A stretch of 64,000 nt of DNA from an uncultured Ruminococcus sp. (lineage in GTDB: Bacteria > Bacillota > Clostridia > Oscillospirales > Ruminococcaceae): the NCBI GenBank assembly GCA_900315755.1, contig ONAI01000001.1, forward strand, positions 127,387-191,386, written 5' to 3'. The notes beneath the pieces are model-generated. The model was not told the origin of the DNA. It made no database searches and worked only from the letters and a program-made list of their open reading frames with translations. The position numbers and the translations under genes are program-made. Shown here piece by piece: positions 1 to 7,708 of the stretch (its first letter is position 1; every line of letters starts with the position of its first letter).

Positions 1-381
1 ATTGCTGTCGCCGAACAGATCCGTGAAACAGCTGGTGATATAGTCCATTTCAGTCTTTTTATCCGAATCGTCGGTATGGCTGTACACGTTGAACGTCGTG
101 AGGAAGTCGCTGTGACCTGCGTAGTCCTGTACCCGCTTTACCGAGAACGCGGTATTATTGGCGAGGAAACTGATACATGAGTGCCTGAGTTCGTGAAATC
201 TTATGTGCGGAAGCTCGTTTTCGTCGAGGAGTTTTATGAAGTAATGTGTTATACTGTCCGGCGTTATTAACGAACCTACATGGTTAACGCAAAGGAAATC
301 ACGATATTCATTCGTCTCCCTTATCATATTATCCTGCTCCGCTTTCAGAGCCTTAAGGTAGCTATAAAGAGCATCGTTCAT
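1..381 (-). pseudogene. Tyrosine recombinase (Tn916-type integrase), C-terminal remnant
   Basis: The reverse-strand frame is open from the left edge of the window to about 408, where an in-frame TAG (409-411) lies. The translation carries the C-terminal catalytic signature of phage/Tn916-type integrases: HELRH, then AGHS, then the tyrosine motif NVYSH. The segment before it (LYSYLKALKAEQDN) is typical of conjugative-transposon integrases. The N-terminal arm-binding and core-binding domains are absent, and the stop sits where the catalytic domain should continue upstream. The first ATG is at 379-381. The gene therefore looks 5'-truncated, probably a scar of a mobile element beside the defence genes. 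The true 3' end lies outside the window, so a frameshift rather than a deletion cannot be excluded. Confidence 0.75.
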
Positions 382-428
382 AGCGAGGCTTTCTGTTATC
401 GGGAAAAACTACATTTGCATATGAATAT

Positions 429-448
429 GTCCCCGCAGTTGCGGGGAC
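429..448. terminator. 8-bp GC-rich hairpin between integrase remnant and lipoprotein gene
   Basis: GTCCCCGC and GCGGGGAC (429-436/441-448) pair around an AGTT loop. It lies downstream of the leftward lipoprotein gene. No clear T-run follows on either strand, so its role as a terminator is only probable. Confidence 0.4.
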
Positions 449-509
449 TCTCTGTATCATTCTTCATAAGTTTTAGATTTATCATGGTACTAAGCTAAAT
501 CAGGAATCG

Positions 510-1025
510 TTACGATAAATAGTCTCTTACATTAAGTTTTTCTTCTGTACGCTGCTCCTCATCTATTATTCCCGGTACCAGCTCCGTAACATACGTTTCT
601 CCGGAAACCGGATCAATATAATATCGTGTTTGTGTAGCTGTATAGGTTCTGTACAAGACAACTATTTCATTAGCCTCATTTGTGCTAACATCCCAATATA
701 TATTATATTCTCCCGATTCTACCATACCTTTCAGATCCGGATTACGACTGAAACAATAATTCTTGATCGCATCCAGTGCCTGTTTCTCTGTGAGAGTATC
801 AGAGCTGCCGCCACTCAGCTCTACTGATGCAGCCTCTGTTTTATCAGCCAAAGTTGCGACAATTGTTGAAGCACTTTCTGATGATACCGAAGCAGTCGTT
901 AAAGCAGAGGTGTCGGCGTTGTTAATTGTGCCATTTTGAGAGCCCGAGCCAACCTTACCACAGCCTGTAAGGGAACATACTGCGAGTGTAAAAGCCAATG
1001 TAAGCATAAATGTTGTTCTTTTCAT
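510..1025 (-). CDS. Small secreted lipoprotein of unknown function
   Basis: This 171-residue protein begins with a lipoprotein signal peptide: positive MKR, a hydrophobic stretch, and a lipobox SLTGC with the acylated cysteine at about residue 22. A Ser/Thr/Ala-rich linker follows (about 28-75), then a globular region of about 95 residues containing YYIDPVSGETYVTE, which resembles the small PepSY-like or DUF-type domains of Firmicute lipoproteins, though I cannot assign a family. The start ATG has AGGA ten bases upstream and a good promoter lies at 1074-1102. It appears monocistronic. The protein would sit on the outer face of the membrane. Confidence 0.8.
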   Translation of the reverse strand: MKRTTFMLTLAFTLAVCSLTGCGKVGSGSQNGTINNADTSALTTASVSSESASTIVATLADKTEAASVELSGGSSDTLTEKQALDAIKNYCFSRNPDLKGMVESGEYNIYWDVSTNEANEIVVLYRTYTATQTRYYIDPVSGETYVTELVPGIIDEEQRTEEKLNVRDYLS

Positions 1026-1073
1026 TTTTCTAAAATCCTTTCTTAAAGCTCTTTATAAAAATGCAGCTTAATT

Positions 1074-1102
1074 ATTATACCATATCTCGTAAATAAAATC
1101 AA
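1074..1102 (-). promoter_or_regulatory. SigA-type promoter of the lipoprotein gene
   Basis: On the reverse strand TTGATT (1097-1102) and TATAAT (1074-1079) are separated by 17 bp, about 50 bp upstream of the lipoprotein start. Confidence 0.6.
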
Positions 1103-1214
1103 AGGCATATCGTTTTACTTCGATCATCAGTCGGACTGTAAAAAGCGGAAATTGGTCTGCTTTTTATTTGTGTTTCATTTATAAGGAAAGCCGAATAGAT
1201 ACAGGAATATCCGC

Positions 1215-2405
1215 TTATCCCGCATAATACTCATGTACCAGACTGCGCAGACCTAAACGGCGTATATCTTCATATCTGACATCAAATCTTGATTTTGTAC
1301 GCTTGCCTGTGATAAGGAAACGAACGCAATCTTGTGCATAGTTGTCAATATTACGCAAACTCTCATCAGTATTAATCAGCGAAAAGAACCACTTGTTCCA
1401 CGTCAGGTCATTATCTTCGGAAGCCTCAAAAAGCTTTCTGTTGAATATCCGTATAAAAGCGAGAGCCGCTTTTTCTGCATTTATTCCGCTGCGCTGCTTC
1501 CAACGCTGTAAGGCTCTTGCTTTGCGGCGCATTTTGCTTTTCATCTTTTTTACTGATACAGGCGCTATGTCTATAACGCCATTATTGTATGAAAATCCAA
1601 GGAAGCTCCAGGCTTCTCCCGGTGCACTTAGGGATTCCTTTGAAGGATTGATCTTTAATCCGCGTTCAGTAATAAAACCGTGCAGGAAGCCGACATATTC
1701 CTCACATTTCTGCTCTGACTCCGCAAACAGAATAATATCATCGGAGTAACGTCCATAGGGAATGTTATTTTCATAAAAATAACCGTCAAGCTCCATGAGA
1801 TACAGATTTGCATAAAAAGCCGAAAGCGGAGTTCCCGCCATTATACCTTTTTCCTCTGTAATAACGGCATTTCCGTCTATCACCCGAGGTTCTGAAAGAA
1901 GACCGCTGAGAAAAACATAAAGCTCATCATCATCATACAGAACTTCTTTCAGCATGGGCAGCAGCTTCTCTATTGGAATAGAATTAAAGTAATTGCTTAT
2001 ATCCGCTTTGTAAGAGTACATCTCGTTTATGTGCGGAGTTTTCGTTAGTTTTCTTATAGCATCCTTGGCAGTCCTGTTCGGACGGAAAGAATAAAGTCCG
2101 CTGCTGAACAATCCGTCATACTTCCTTAACAGCAGATGTGTCAGCAGCTTGAGCACCATGTTTTCAGCCGCCGGATATGTATATACGATCCGCTTTTTCT
2201 GAGTATCGAGCTTGCTTATCACAGACTTTTCCGGAAGCACAAAAGCTTCTCCGCTTCTTATTTTCTCACATACCTGAATATAAGCTTCGCCGTCAATAAA
2301 GCCTCTTAGCTCTTTACAGAATTTAGTGCTGCCGGTAAGCGAGCATTTGTATTTATAGAAAATTTCCCAGCTGTCACGCTGGAAAAGCTTATCAAGTATC
2401 GACAT
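1215..2405 (-). CDS. Stand-alone reverse transcriptase (retron/DRT-like or group II-derived)
   Basis: This is a 396-residue protein with a full reverse transcriptase palm: first catalytic Asp in YKADISNYFNS (about residue 133), GIMAGTPLSAFYANLYL (motif 4), and the catalytic box YSDD (about residue 220, a variant of YADD), then LKINPSKE and SFLGF. LYSFRPNRTAKDAI is the group II-intron-like motif YGFRPxRS. There is no maturase thumb/endonuclease typical of intron proteins and I do not see the retron NAxxH/VTG signatures. Length and lack of extra domains fit defence-associated 'unknown group' RTs. A structured non-coding region lies directly upstream (2426-2561). GAAGGTG precedes the ATG by about 5 bases. 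Probable role: cDNA synthesis from the adjoining RNA, perhaps in phage defence (inference). Confidence 0.85.
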   Translation of the reverse strand: MSILDKLFQRDSWEIFYKYKCSLTGSTKFCKELRGFIDGEAYIQVCEKIRSGEAFVLPEKSVISKLDTQKKRIVYTYPAAENMVLKLLTHLLLRKYDGLFSSGLYSFRPNRTAKDAIRKLTKTPHINEMYSYKADISNYFNSIPIEKLLPMLKEVLYDDDELYVFLSGLLSEPRVIDGNAVITEEKGIMAGTPLSAFYANLYLMELDGYFYENNIPYGRYSDDIILFAESEQKCEEYVGFLHGFITERGLKINPSKESLSAPGEAWSFLGFSYNNGVIDIAPVSVKKMKSKMRRKARALQRWKQRSGINAEKAALAFIRIFNRKLFEASEDNDLTWNKWFFSLINTDESLRNIDNYAQDCVRFLITGKRTKSRFDVRYEDIRRLGLRSLVHEYYAG

Positions 2406-2425
2406 TGCTTCACCTTCATAAAATA

Positions 2426-2561
2426 AAAACAGAAAGAGAAATCGTTAAATCCAAGAAAATTCTTGGAGGTACAAGACCGTACACGATCCGGCTGCCTGCG
2501 AAGCCGATCACAGGATCGTGCCTGATCCGTCACAGGCGCATAGGCGTTCTCTTTCTGTTTT
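2426..2561 (-). ncRNA. Candidate structured RNA closed by a 15-bp inverted repeat, upstream of the RT
   Basis: AAAACAGAAAGAGAA (2426-2440) and its exact reverse complement (2547-2561) flank a 106-base interior. Read on the reverse strand the interior folds into consecutive hairpins: GCCTG/CAGGC, CACGATCC/GGATCGTG with an inner GGCT/AGCC, GTAC/GTAC, and CCAAGAA/TTCTTGG. The repeat arms and position (between the upstream gene and the RT start, ending about 20 bases before it) match the a1/a2-bracketed msr-msd of retrons, or the upstream RNAs of DRT systems. The closing arm is followed by TTTTTATTTT, so a very long terminator is an alternative. No transcription evidence is available from sequence. 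Confidence 0.55.
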
Positions 2562-2571
2562 ATTCAGTTTA

Positions 2572-3081
2572 TCAGCCAGCGAGGGCATTATGTGTACGCT
2601 GTTTGACGTACTCTCTGGTGTTCCACCAACCGTGGTGATCGTAATAATAGCGAAGATAAGGAACGCCCTCTGCTTTGCAGTCAGCGCGAAGCTTATACAC
2701 GGAGCTTTTTCTTGAAAGCACTTCAACTACAAGGGCTTTTCTTCCGCCTTCCCAGAAGGTGAATATCACAGCCTTGCCGTTATAAGCATCTGAGGTTTCT
2801 ATTTTATAGTTTGAGAACTCGCTTCTGAACACATCATTAAAGTATTCCTTATATGTACCGTTGAAATTGTACTGATTTTCCTCATCAGGCATATCAGGTC
2901 CCCACGAAAAGCCCGACGGACCTGATTCAGGTACAGATTCTGTATATTCAGCAGTCTCAGGAACTGTATCAGCAGTTTCCCGCTCTCTTTCAATGCGGTC
3001 TAAAGTCTCCTGCCTTTTAGCGTTTGCAATATCATCAATTATACCGGCTTTTTCTCCGAAAAGCCTTGAAAACAATCCCAT
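2572..3081 (-). CDS. Hypothetical cytoplasmic protein, possible nuclease-like fold, in operon with the RT
   Basis: The 169-residue product starts MGLFSRLFG, has a charged, disordered segment (about 20-75) and a compact C-terminal domain (about 85-165). This contains AVIFTFWEGGRKALVVEVLSRK followed by a Cys, GVPYLRYYYDHHGWWNT and an Arg-rich tail. The beta-strand with VVEVL followed by a Lys/Arg-bearing helix is compatible with a restriction-endonuclease-like (PD-(D/E)xK) core, but I cannot confirm catalytic residues. No signal peptide or membrane segment is seen. It stops 11 bases before the repeat-bracketed RNA region that precedes the RT, so the three elements share one transcript from the promoter at 3324-3352. 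Confidence 0.7.
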   Translation of the reverse strand: MGLFSRLFGEKAGIIDDIANAKRQETLDRIERERETADTVPETAEYTESVPESGPSGFSWGPDMPDEENQYNFNGTYKEYFNDVFRSEFSNYKIETSDAYNGKAVIFTFWEGGRKALVVEVLSRKSSVYKLRADCKAEGVPYLRYYYDHHGWWNTREYVKQRTHNALAG

Positions 3082-3323
3082 ACGAACCCCTCTTTCTGTA
3101 ACAGTTCAGATGTGTATTTTATCTGTGTCTTCTGTCGTGACCTTTTTGTCTGTAAAGCGCTGATTTATCCTCATACGTAAACTTATCAGCTTTCTGATAA
3201 AGTCCTTCCGCTGTCTTAAATCAGCATTATGAAGAAACACAAACTGTTATATCATATTGTATTGGCAAGACGTTTTTATACAAATCATTAATCAATTATG
3301 CGAAATATTAGCTGCCAATCAAT
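3082..3323. other. Intergenic leader, no gene seen
   Basis: Between the small protein and its promoter lie about 240 bases of leader with AT-rich sequence. I see no convincing coding frame or terminator in it. Confidence 0.4.
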
Positions 3324-3352
3324 ATTATAGCACATTCCTTTCCGATTTTCAA
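3324..3352 (-). promoter_or_regulatory. SigA-type promoter for the 169-residue protein/RNA/RT transcript
   Basis: Reverse strand TTGAAA (3347-3352), 17-bp spacer, TATAAT (3324-3329). It is the only strong promoter upstream of the leftward unit. Confidence 0.55.
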
Positions 3353-3435
3353 TAGATATTTTGTTAAAATTAAACATTTTTGTGTCCTCTGCATATTTAT
3401 TAAATACGTATGTACCTTATTCCACGGAACGTAGA

Positions 3436-3464
3436 TTGACTTTTTTATGGATAATGAGTAAAAT
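3436..3464 (+). promoter_or_regulatory. SigA-type promoter of the XRE regulator gene
   Basis: TTGACT (3436-3441), 17-bp spacer, TAAAAT (3459-3464), about 40 bp upstream of the start codon. Confidence 0.55.
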
Positions 3465-3504
3465 TGAAATAAAGCCGGTAATAAAAATCAAAGGAGATGA
3501 AAAA

Positions 3505-4098
3505 ATGGATCAGATAAAGACAGGTCTGCTCATAAAACAGCTGAGAAGTGAATCAGGACTTACTCAGAAACAGCTTGCTGAAAGGCTGAATGTCAGCGAC
3601 AAGGCGGTATCAAAATGGGAATGCGGAAACGGATGTCCGGACATTTCTCTGCTCTCGGAACTCGCCGACATATTTGCAACCGACATTCAGACCTTGCTGT
3701 CTGGCGAAATAAATAAAAGAGAAAGCGAGAAAGGTAATATGAAAAAGCTGAAAATCTATGTATGCAGGAAATGCGGGAATATAATAACGGCAACTTCCGA
3801 AGCTGCTGTTACCTGCTGCGGAAGCATACTCTCACCACTTGAACCGGTCAGAGCTTCCGAAGACGAAATGCTCAAAGTTGAGGACATCGGCGGAGAATGG
3901 TTCATATCGTCCGACCACGAAATGAAAAAAGACCATTATATCTCTTTCGTAGCATATCTTTCTGATAATTCCGCAACTATTTTCAAACAGTATCCCGAAT
4001 GGAACATCCACATAACCATGCCTCTGTGCCGTTCAGGAAAACTTGTGTGGTACTGTACCGAGCACGGAGCATACTATCAGGACAAATGGAAAATTTGA
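3505..4098 (+). CDS. XRE-family regulator fused to a desulfoferrodoxin-like domain
   Basis: The start ATG at 3505 is preceded by AAAGGAG with an 8-base spacer. Residues 5-62 form an HTH_3 domain (LIKQLRSESGLTQKQLAERL, then DKAVSKWE). A short linker leads to MKKLKIYVCRKCGNI..CCG, the Cys4 N-terminal module of desulfoferrodoxin, and then to HYISFVAYL and CTEHGAYY, which match the neelaredoxin-like iron centre region with its Cys and His ligands. Desulfoferrodoxin/superoxide reductase reduces superoxide. Here the domain is shortened and probably senses redox state or iron instead (inference). The gene is monocistronic, with a promoter and a strong terminator. Confidence 0.75.
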   Translation: MDQIKTGLLIKQLRSESGLTQKQLAERLNVSDKAVSKWECGNGCPDISLLSELADIFATDIQTLLSGEINKRESEKGNMKKLKIYVCRKCGNIITATSEAAVTCCGSILSPLEPVRASEDEMLKVEDIGGEWFISSDHEMKKDHYISFVAYLSDNSATIFKQYPEWNIHITMPLCRSGKLVWYCTEHGAYYQDKWKI

Positions 4099-4112
4099 CC
4101 GCATACCTAACA

Positions 4113-4147
4113 AAGGGCGTGATAAATATGTTATCACGCCCTTTTTA
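4113..4147 (+). terminator. Rho-independent terminator after the XRE regulator
   Basis: GGGCGTGATAA and TTATCACGCCC form an 11-bp stem around ATATG, followed by TTTTT. Confidence 0.85.
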
Positions 4148-4204
4148 TTATATTATCATGAAACAGTGCTATTTATGAATAATGTGTAAAAAATTCAAAC
4201 ACTA

Positions 4205-4233
4205 TTGACTTCTGTTTGTGTGTATGATACAAT
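4205..4233 (+). promoter_or_regulatory. SigA-type promoter of the mcrBC operon
   Basis: TTGACT (4205-4210), 17-bp spacer, TACAAT (4228-4233), 35 bp upstream of the mcrB start. Confidence 0.6.
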
Positions 4234-4268
4234 TATTTTAGGATATTATTGGAAAGGCAGTAATAAAT

Positions 4269-6026
4269 ATGGATAAAACTAACACTTTTGACGAACTAAA
4301 ACGTAAAGCTGAGATACTACCTTATGAATTCGACGGTACGTACCGGTCTGTGCGAAAAGCGGTAGAGTGTTACGCCAAACTGCGAAAAACTACCCTTATC
4401 GACTACAATGACCTCGACCTGCTGTACTACCTTTCACTCGGAGTCTGGAAAAACGATAAAAACGAACGCAAGTATCACATTCAGAAAACCCATCTGCTTC
4501 ACAACGATAAGCTCCTTTTCGATAAGTATCTTGAGAAAATATGGAGCAAAAACTCGCGTATGCTTTTCAGCCATGTCGTTGAAAAACAGGAAATGGAGTT
4601 CCTTACGACTCCATTTTCATTCAAAGATCTGCCTATTGCTGAAAAATCTGAATCCATACAGTTCTTTTTCAAGCTGCTTATAAACCTTTCCGAACTCGAA
4701 AACGACATTATGCTGTTCGATACAGCCCAGAAAATGATTAATTCAAAGATCAGGGATTCCGGGCTGCCTGTGTTTGCTTTGTCAAGGATACTCCACTGCA
4801 TGAAGCCTTTCACATTCCCTATTCTTGGCGAAAGCGCTACCGATTCCACTGTATACAAAGAGCTCGGTATCGAACTGAAAAAAGTCGATGAAATAACGAG
4901 TTATATTCCGAACTGCCGCAAGATCCTCGATTTCCGAAATGCCAATTTCAAATTCAAAAATATGAAGCTGTTCGACATTATGTCGTGGCAGCTGCTCAGT
5001 GTCGAAGAAGAGAAACCTCCGTCAGCTGAACGTCTTTCAGACTATCAGCTTAAAACTCTGAACGCTCCGCTGAACCAGATACTCTATGGACCTCCCGGAA
5101 CAGGAAAGACCTATAATGTCGTTAAATACGCAGTTGAGCTTATCGAAGGTCAGAAGATACCCGAAGGCGAACCATATGCTTCAACGAAAGCAAAATATGA
5201 TAAATACGCTGCATCAGGTCAGATAAAATTCGCAACATTTCATCAGTCACTGAGCTATGAAGAATTTGTTGAGGGAATCCGTCCTGTCTTAGTTGACAAA
5301 TACGGCAATGATACTTCTACCGCACACGCTGATACTACGGTCATTTATCGCCCGTACAGCGGAGTTTTCAAGATGCTTTGTGAAAAGGCTGCCAAAAGTC
5401 CGCGAGTAAACTTTGTAGCTATAATAGACGAGATCAACCGCGGAAACATATCAAGGATATTCGGTGAACTTATCACTCTTATCGAAGAATCCAAACGTGG
5501 AACTTCTGTAATTCTGCCGTATTCACAAACCGAGTTCTCAGTTCCTCCGAATCTGTACATTCTCGGTACGATGAATACTGCCGACCGCTCGATCGCAATG
5601 CTCGATATTGCTCTCAGACGAAGATTCCATTTCATTGAAATGATGCCTGAACCTTCGCTCCTCGGAAAATTTGATGGTATTGATCTGTGTGAGCTGCTTA
5701 CCGCAATCAATGAGCGCATTGAGTATTATTACGACCGCGAACACGCTATCGGTCACGCATATTTTATGAATAACAATGGCTGTATCAAAAACATCTATGA
5801 ACTGAGAGAGGTTTTCTTAACAAAGATAATCCCGCTTCTTCAGGAGTATTTCTTCGATGACTACGAAAGGATCCGTCTTATACTGAACGATGAGAATACT
5901 TTCATTGAATGCATTACACCTAAATATGTCCAGCAGTTTGATTCCGGTCAGAAGCTTTATCGTCTCGGTAATCCTATGAACTGGAACAAAGAACACTTTA
6001 TCAACATATACAAGCATAATTCCTGA
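4269..6026 (+). CDS. mcrB: McrB-like AAA+ GTPase of a type IV restriction system
   Basis: The 585-residue protein has a variable N-terminal domain (about 1-255) and an McrB-type AAA+ motor. Walker A is GPPGTGKTYNVVK (about residue 274), the McrB consensus MNTADRSIAMLD and the arginine-finger region ALRRRF are present, and IIDEINRGNISRIFGEL is the Walker B segment. McrB hexamers hydrolyse GTP and recognise modified DNA through the N-terminal domain, recruiting McrC for cleavage. The N-terminal domain is not one I recognise and probably determines the substrate. AGGCAG precedes the ATG. mcrC follows after 15 bp. Confidence 0.88.
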   Translation: MDKTNTFDELKRKAEILPYEFDGTYRSVRKAVECYAKLRKTTLIDYNDLDLLYYLSLGVWKNDKNERKYHIQKTHLLHNDKLLFDKYLEKIWSKNSRMLFSHVVEKQEMEFLTTPFSFKDLPIAEKSESIQFFFKLLINLSELENDIMLFDTAQKMINSKIRDSGLPVFALSRILHCMKPFTFPILGESATDSTVYKELGIELKKVDEITSYIPNCRKILDFRNANFKFKNMKLFDIMSWQLLSVEEEKPPSAERLSDYQLKTLNAPLNQILYGPPGTGKTYNVVKYAVELIEGQKIPEGEPYASTKAKYDKYAASGQIKFATFHQSLSYEEFVEGIRPVLVDKYGNDTSTAHADTTVIYRPYSGVFKMLCEKAAKSPRVNFVAIIDEINRGNISRIFGELITLIEESKRGTSVILPYSQTEFSVPPNLYILGTMNTADRSIAMLDIALRRRFHFIEMMPEPSLLGKFDGIDLCELLTAINERIEYYYDREHAIGHAYFMNNNGCIKNIYELREVFLTKIIPLLQEYFFDDYERIRLILNDENTFIECITPKYVQQFDSGQKLYRLGNPMNWNKEHFINIYKHNS

Positions 6027-6041
6027 TGAACGGAGAATACA

Positions 6042-6845
6042 ATGTACACCAGACACATTTGCGTATCAGCCAATGAAAGTATCATAGACTCCTCTGCGGA
6101 AAACAGCGGACTTTCAGAAATACTCAGCGATATTTCCGAAATGTGCTCAGCTGAAGGCAAAAAAGTTATCACTGCAAGTAAAAAAAGCAGCACCGGACAT
6201 TTCATGGCAGGCTCTTACTGCGGATTCCTCTGCCTCGTTAACGGAACTCTGATAGAAATATTGCCTTGTACAGAGGGCGGTATCCCAAACGCCCGGAAGG
6301 CTCTATGTGAAGAATTCTGCAAACGATGCGGACACACTTTCAGCCTTTCAGATTTTGAGCCTGATAGAAACTTCATGGAATACTTCATATCCGTTTTCGC
6401 CGGCGAAACTATGAAAATCATTAAAAGCGGAGTTCTCTCAAATTATACGAGCCGTGAGGAAAATATGAAGTCGGTTCAGGGAACTATCCTGTTTTCTGAG
6501 AATATACGGCGCAATCTCGTGCACCGTGAACGCATTTATGTGCGTCATGACGTTTTTACTCCCGACCGTGCCGAAAACCGTATCATAAAAAAAGCTGCCT
6601 CTATGCTCAATAAGATCACCGCTGATCCGCATAGCTCGCACCTTCTGAAAGAATCGCTTTCTTTCCTCGATGAAGTACGCACTCCCCGTAATATAAACGC
6701 GGAATTCTCAAAATGTATCAACACAAGGAACACACAAAAATATAATACTACCCTTAGTATATGCAGAATGCTTTTTGATAAGAACGAAGATACTTTCTTC
6801 GCCGGAAAGCATATCTTATGCGCCCAGATCTATAAGCTTCCTTAA
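6042..6845 (+). CDS. mcrC: McrC-like protein lacking the C-terminal nuclease domain
   Basis: The 267-residue product matches the N-terminal and middle parts of McrC: GSYCGFLCLVNGTLIEILPC, FAGETMKIIKSGVLSNYTSREENMKSVQGTILFSENIRRNLVHRERIYVRHDVFTPDRAENRIIKKA. E. coli McrC is about 348 residues, and its C-terminal third carries the PD-(D/E)xK nuclease that cuts DNA. Here the frame stops soon after the Y-x3-L-x2-C region, and no nuclease motif follows in any frame before the terminator at 6865. Start chosen at 6042, with GGAG six bases upstream. The system either lost cleavage or relies on another nuclease. Confidence 0.75.
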   Translation: MYTRHICVSANESIIDSSAENSGLSEILSDISEMCSAEGKKVITASKKSSTGHFMAGSYCGFLCLVNGTLIEILPCTEGGIPNARKALCEEFCKRCGHTFSLSDFEPDRNFMEYFISVFAGETMKIIKSGVLSNYTSREENMKSVQGTILFSENIRRNLVHRERIYVRHDVFTPDRAENRIIKKAASMLNKITADPHSSHLLKESLSFLDEVRTPRNINAEFSKCINTRNTQKYNTTLSICRMLFDKNEDTFFAGKHILCAQIYKLP

Positions 6846-6864
6846 ATCTGATATAACGTAATAT

Positions 6865-6896
6865 GCCGCAGGAGTTTCCTCCTGCGGCTCGTTTTT
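6865..6896 (+). terminator. Terminator after mcrC
   Basis: GCCGCAGGAG and CTCCTGCGGC form a 10-bp stem with a short loop, followed by TCGTTTTTT. Confidence 0.85.
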
Positions 6897-6912
6897 TGCT
6901 TGACTATTTATT

Positions 6913-7707
6913 CTATCGTCCACCATAAAGTTTATAAAGTATATAGTTCTTGACTCTGCACGGAAGCAATCTGTCTGCAAGAACAGCCGCCTTATAGCCT
7001 ACCCCCATCGTATTGAGCGGGGCAGGATGCTTCCTTTTCACGATGTGCATTATATAGGAGGCAGCCGCCTGAGCTGTATAGCCTTCGCACTCATCTTTCT
7101 CCATTTTCCGGACAGAGCGGCTTATACATCCGCCGTATTCAGTATCGCCTTTTTCGGACTTCTTCCTCGCATTGGTAAAGCCTGTGCATATATCTCCGAA
7201 CATTATCGCACATACTGTTATGCCAAACTGCCGGACCTCATTTGCAAGTCCGCAGGTATAGGAATTTATGCCAGCCTTGCTTACCGAATACCATACCTGA
7301 AAAGGCAGAGGCATGACCGCAGCTACGCTGCTTATATTTATTATCCTTCCACGCCTCTGCGCCTTCATATACGGCAGCACCGCCTTGCAGACATTAGCCG
7401 TACCAATGAGATTGACATTTATCTGCCTTACCGCGTCCTCATGAGCAGTGAATTCGCAGGCGCCTGATATACCGTAACCGGCACAGTTTATCAGCAGGTC
7501 TATCCTTTGTTCACATCTGAATATACTGCGGACTGCTGCCGTTACAGCTTCTTCGTCTGCTACGTCAACAGTACAGTGCCTTATACCATGATGACTTTTT
7601 CCTGTTCTGGAAAATTCATATACCCGAAAGCCTTTTCTGCACAGCTTCAATGCAGCAGCTCTTCCGATACCGCTGCTGCCGCCTGTTATTATCGCCGTCC
7701 TTCCCAT
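6913..7707 (-). CDS. Short-chain dehydrogenase/reductase, last gene of the peptide natural-product locus
   Basis: The 264-residue protein is a classical SDR: nucleotide-binding TGGSSGIG at the N-terminus, NCAGYG, catalytic Ser in INISSVA, and YSVSK as the Tyr-Lys pair. Overall likeness is to ketoreductases of the 3-ketosphinganine or 3-oxoacyl type, NADPH-dependent and cytoplasmic. The start is taken at MGRTAIITGG because its ATG lies one base after the stop of the alpha-oxoamine synthase gene (TGATATG), a coupled arrangement. An alpha-oxoamine synthase followed by an SDR is the order of sphinganine-type synthesis, so reduction of the amino ketone made by its neighbour is the likely job (inference). 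Confidence 0.85.
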   Translation of the reverse strand: MGRTAIITGGSSGIGRAAALKLCRKGFRVYEFSRTGKSHHGIRHCTVDVADEEAVTAAVRSIFRCEQRIDLLINCAGYGISGACEFTAHEDAVRQINVNLIGTANVCKAVLPYMKAQRRGRIINISSVAAVMPLPFQVWYSVSKAGINSYTCGLANEVRQFGITVCAIMFGDICTGFTNARKKSEKGDTEYGGCISRSVRKMEKDECEGYTAQAAASYIMHIVKRKHPAPLNTMGVGYKAAVLADRLLPCRVKNYILYKLYGGR

Positions 7708-7708
7708 A

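Noticed and set aside
1215-3081. Diversity-generating retroelement
   Set aside because: No template/variable repeat pair with adenine-specific differences and no Avd-like gene are visible near the RT.
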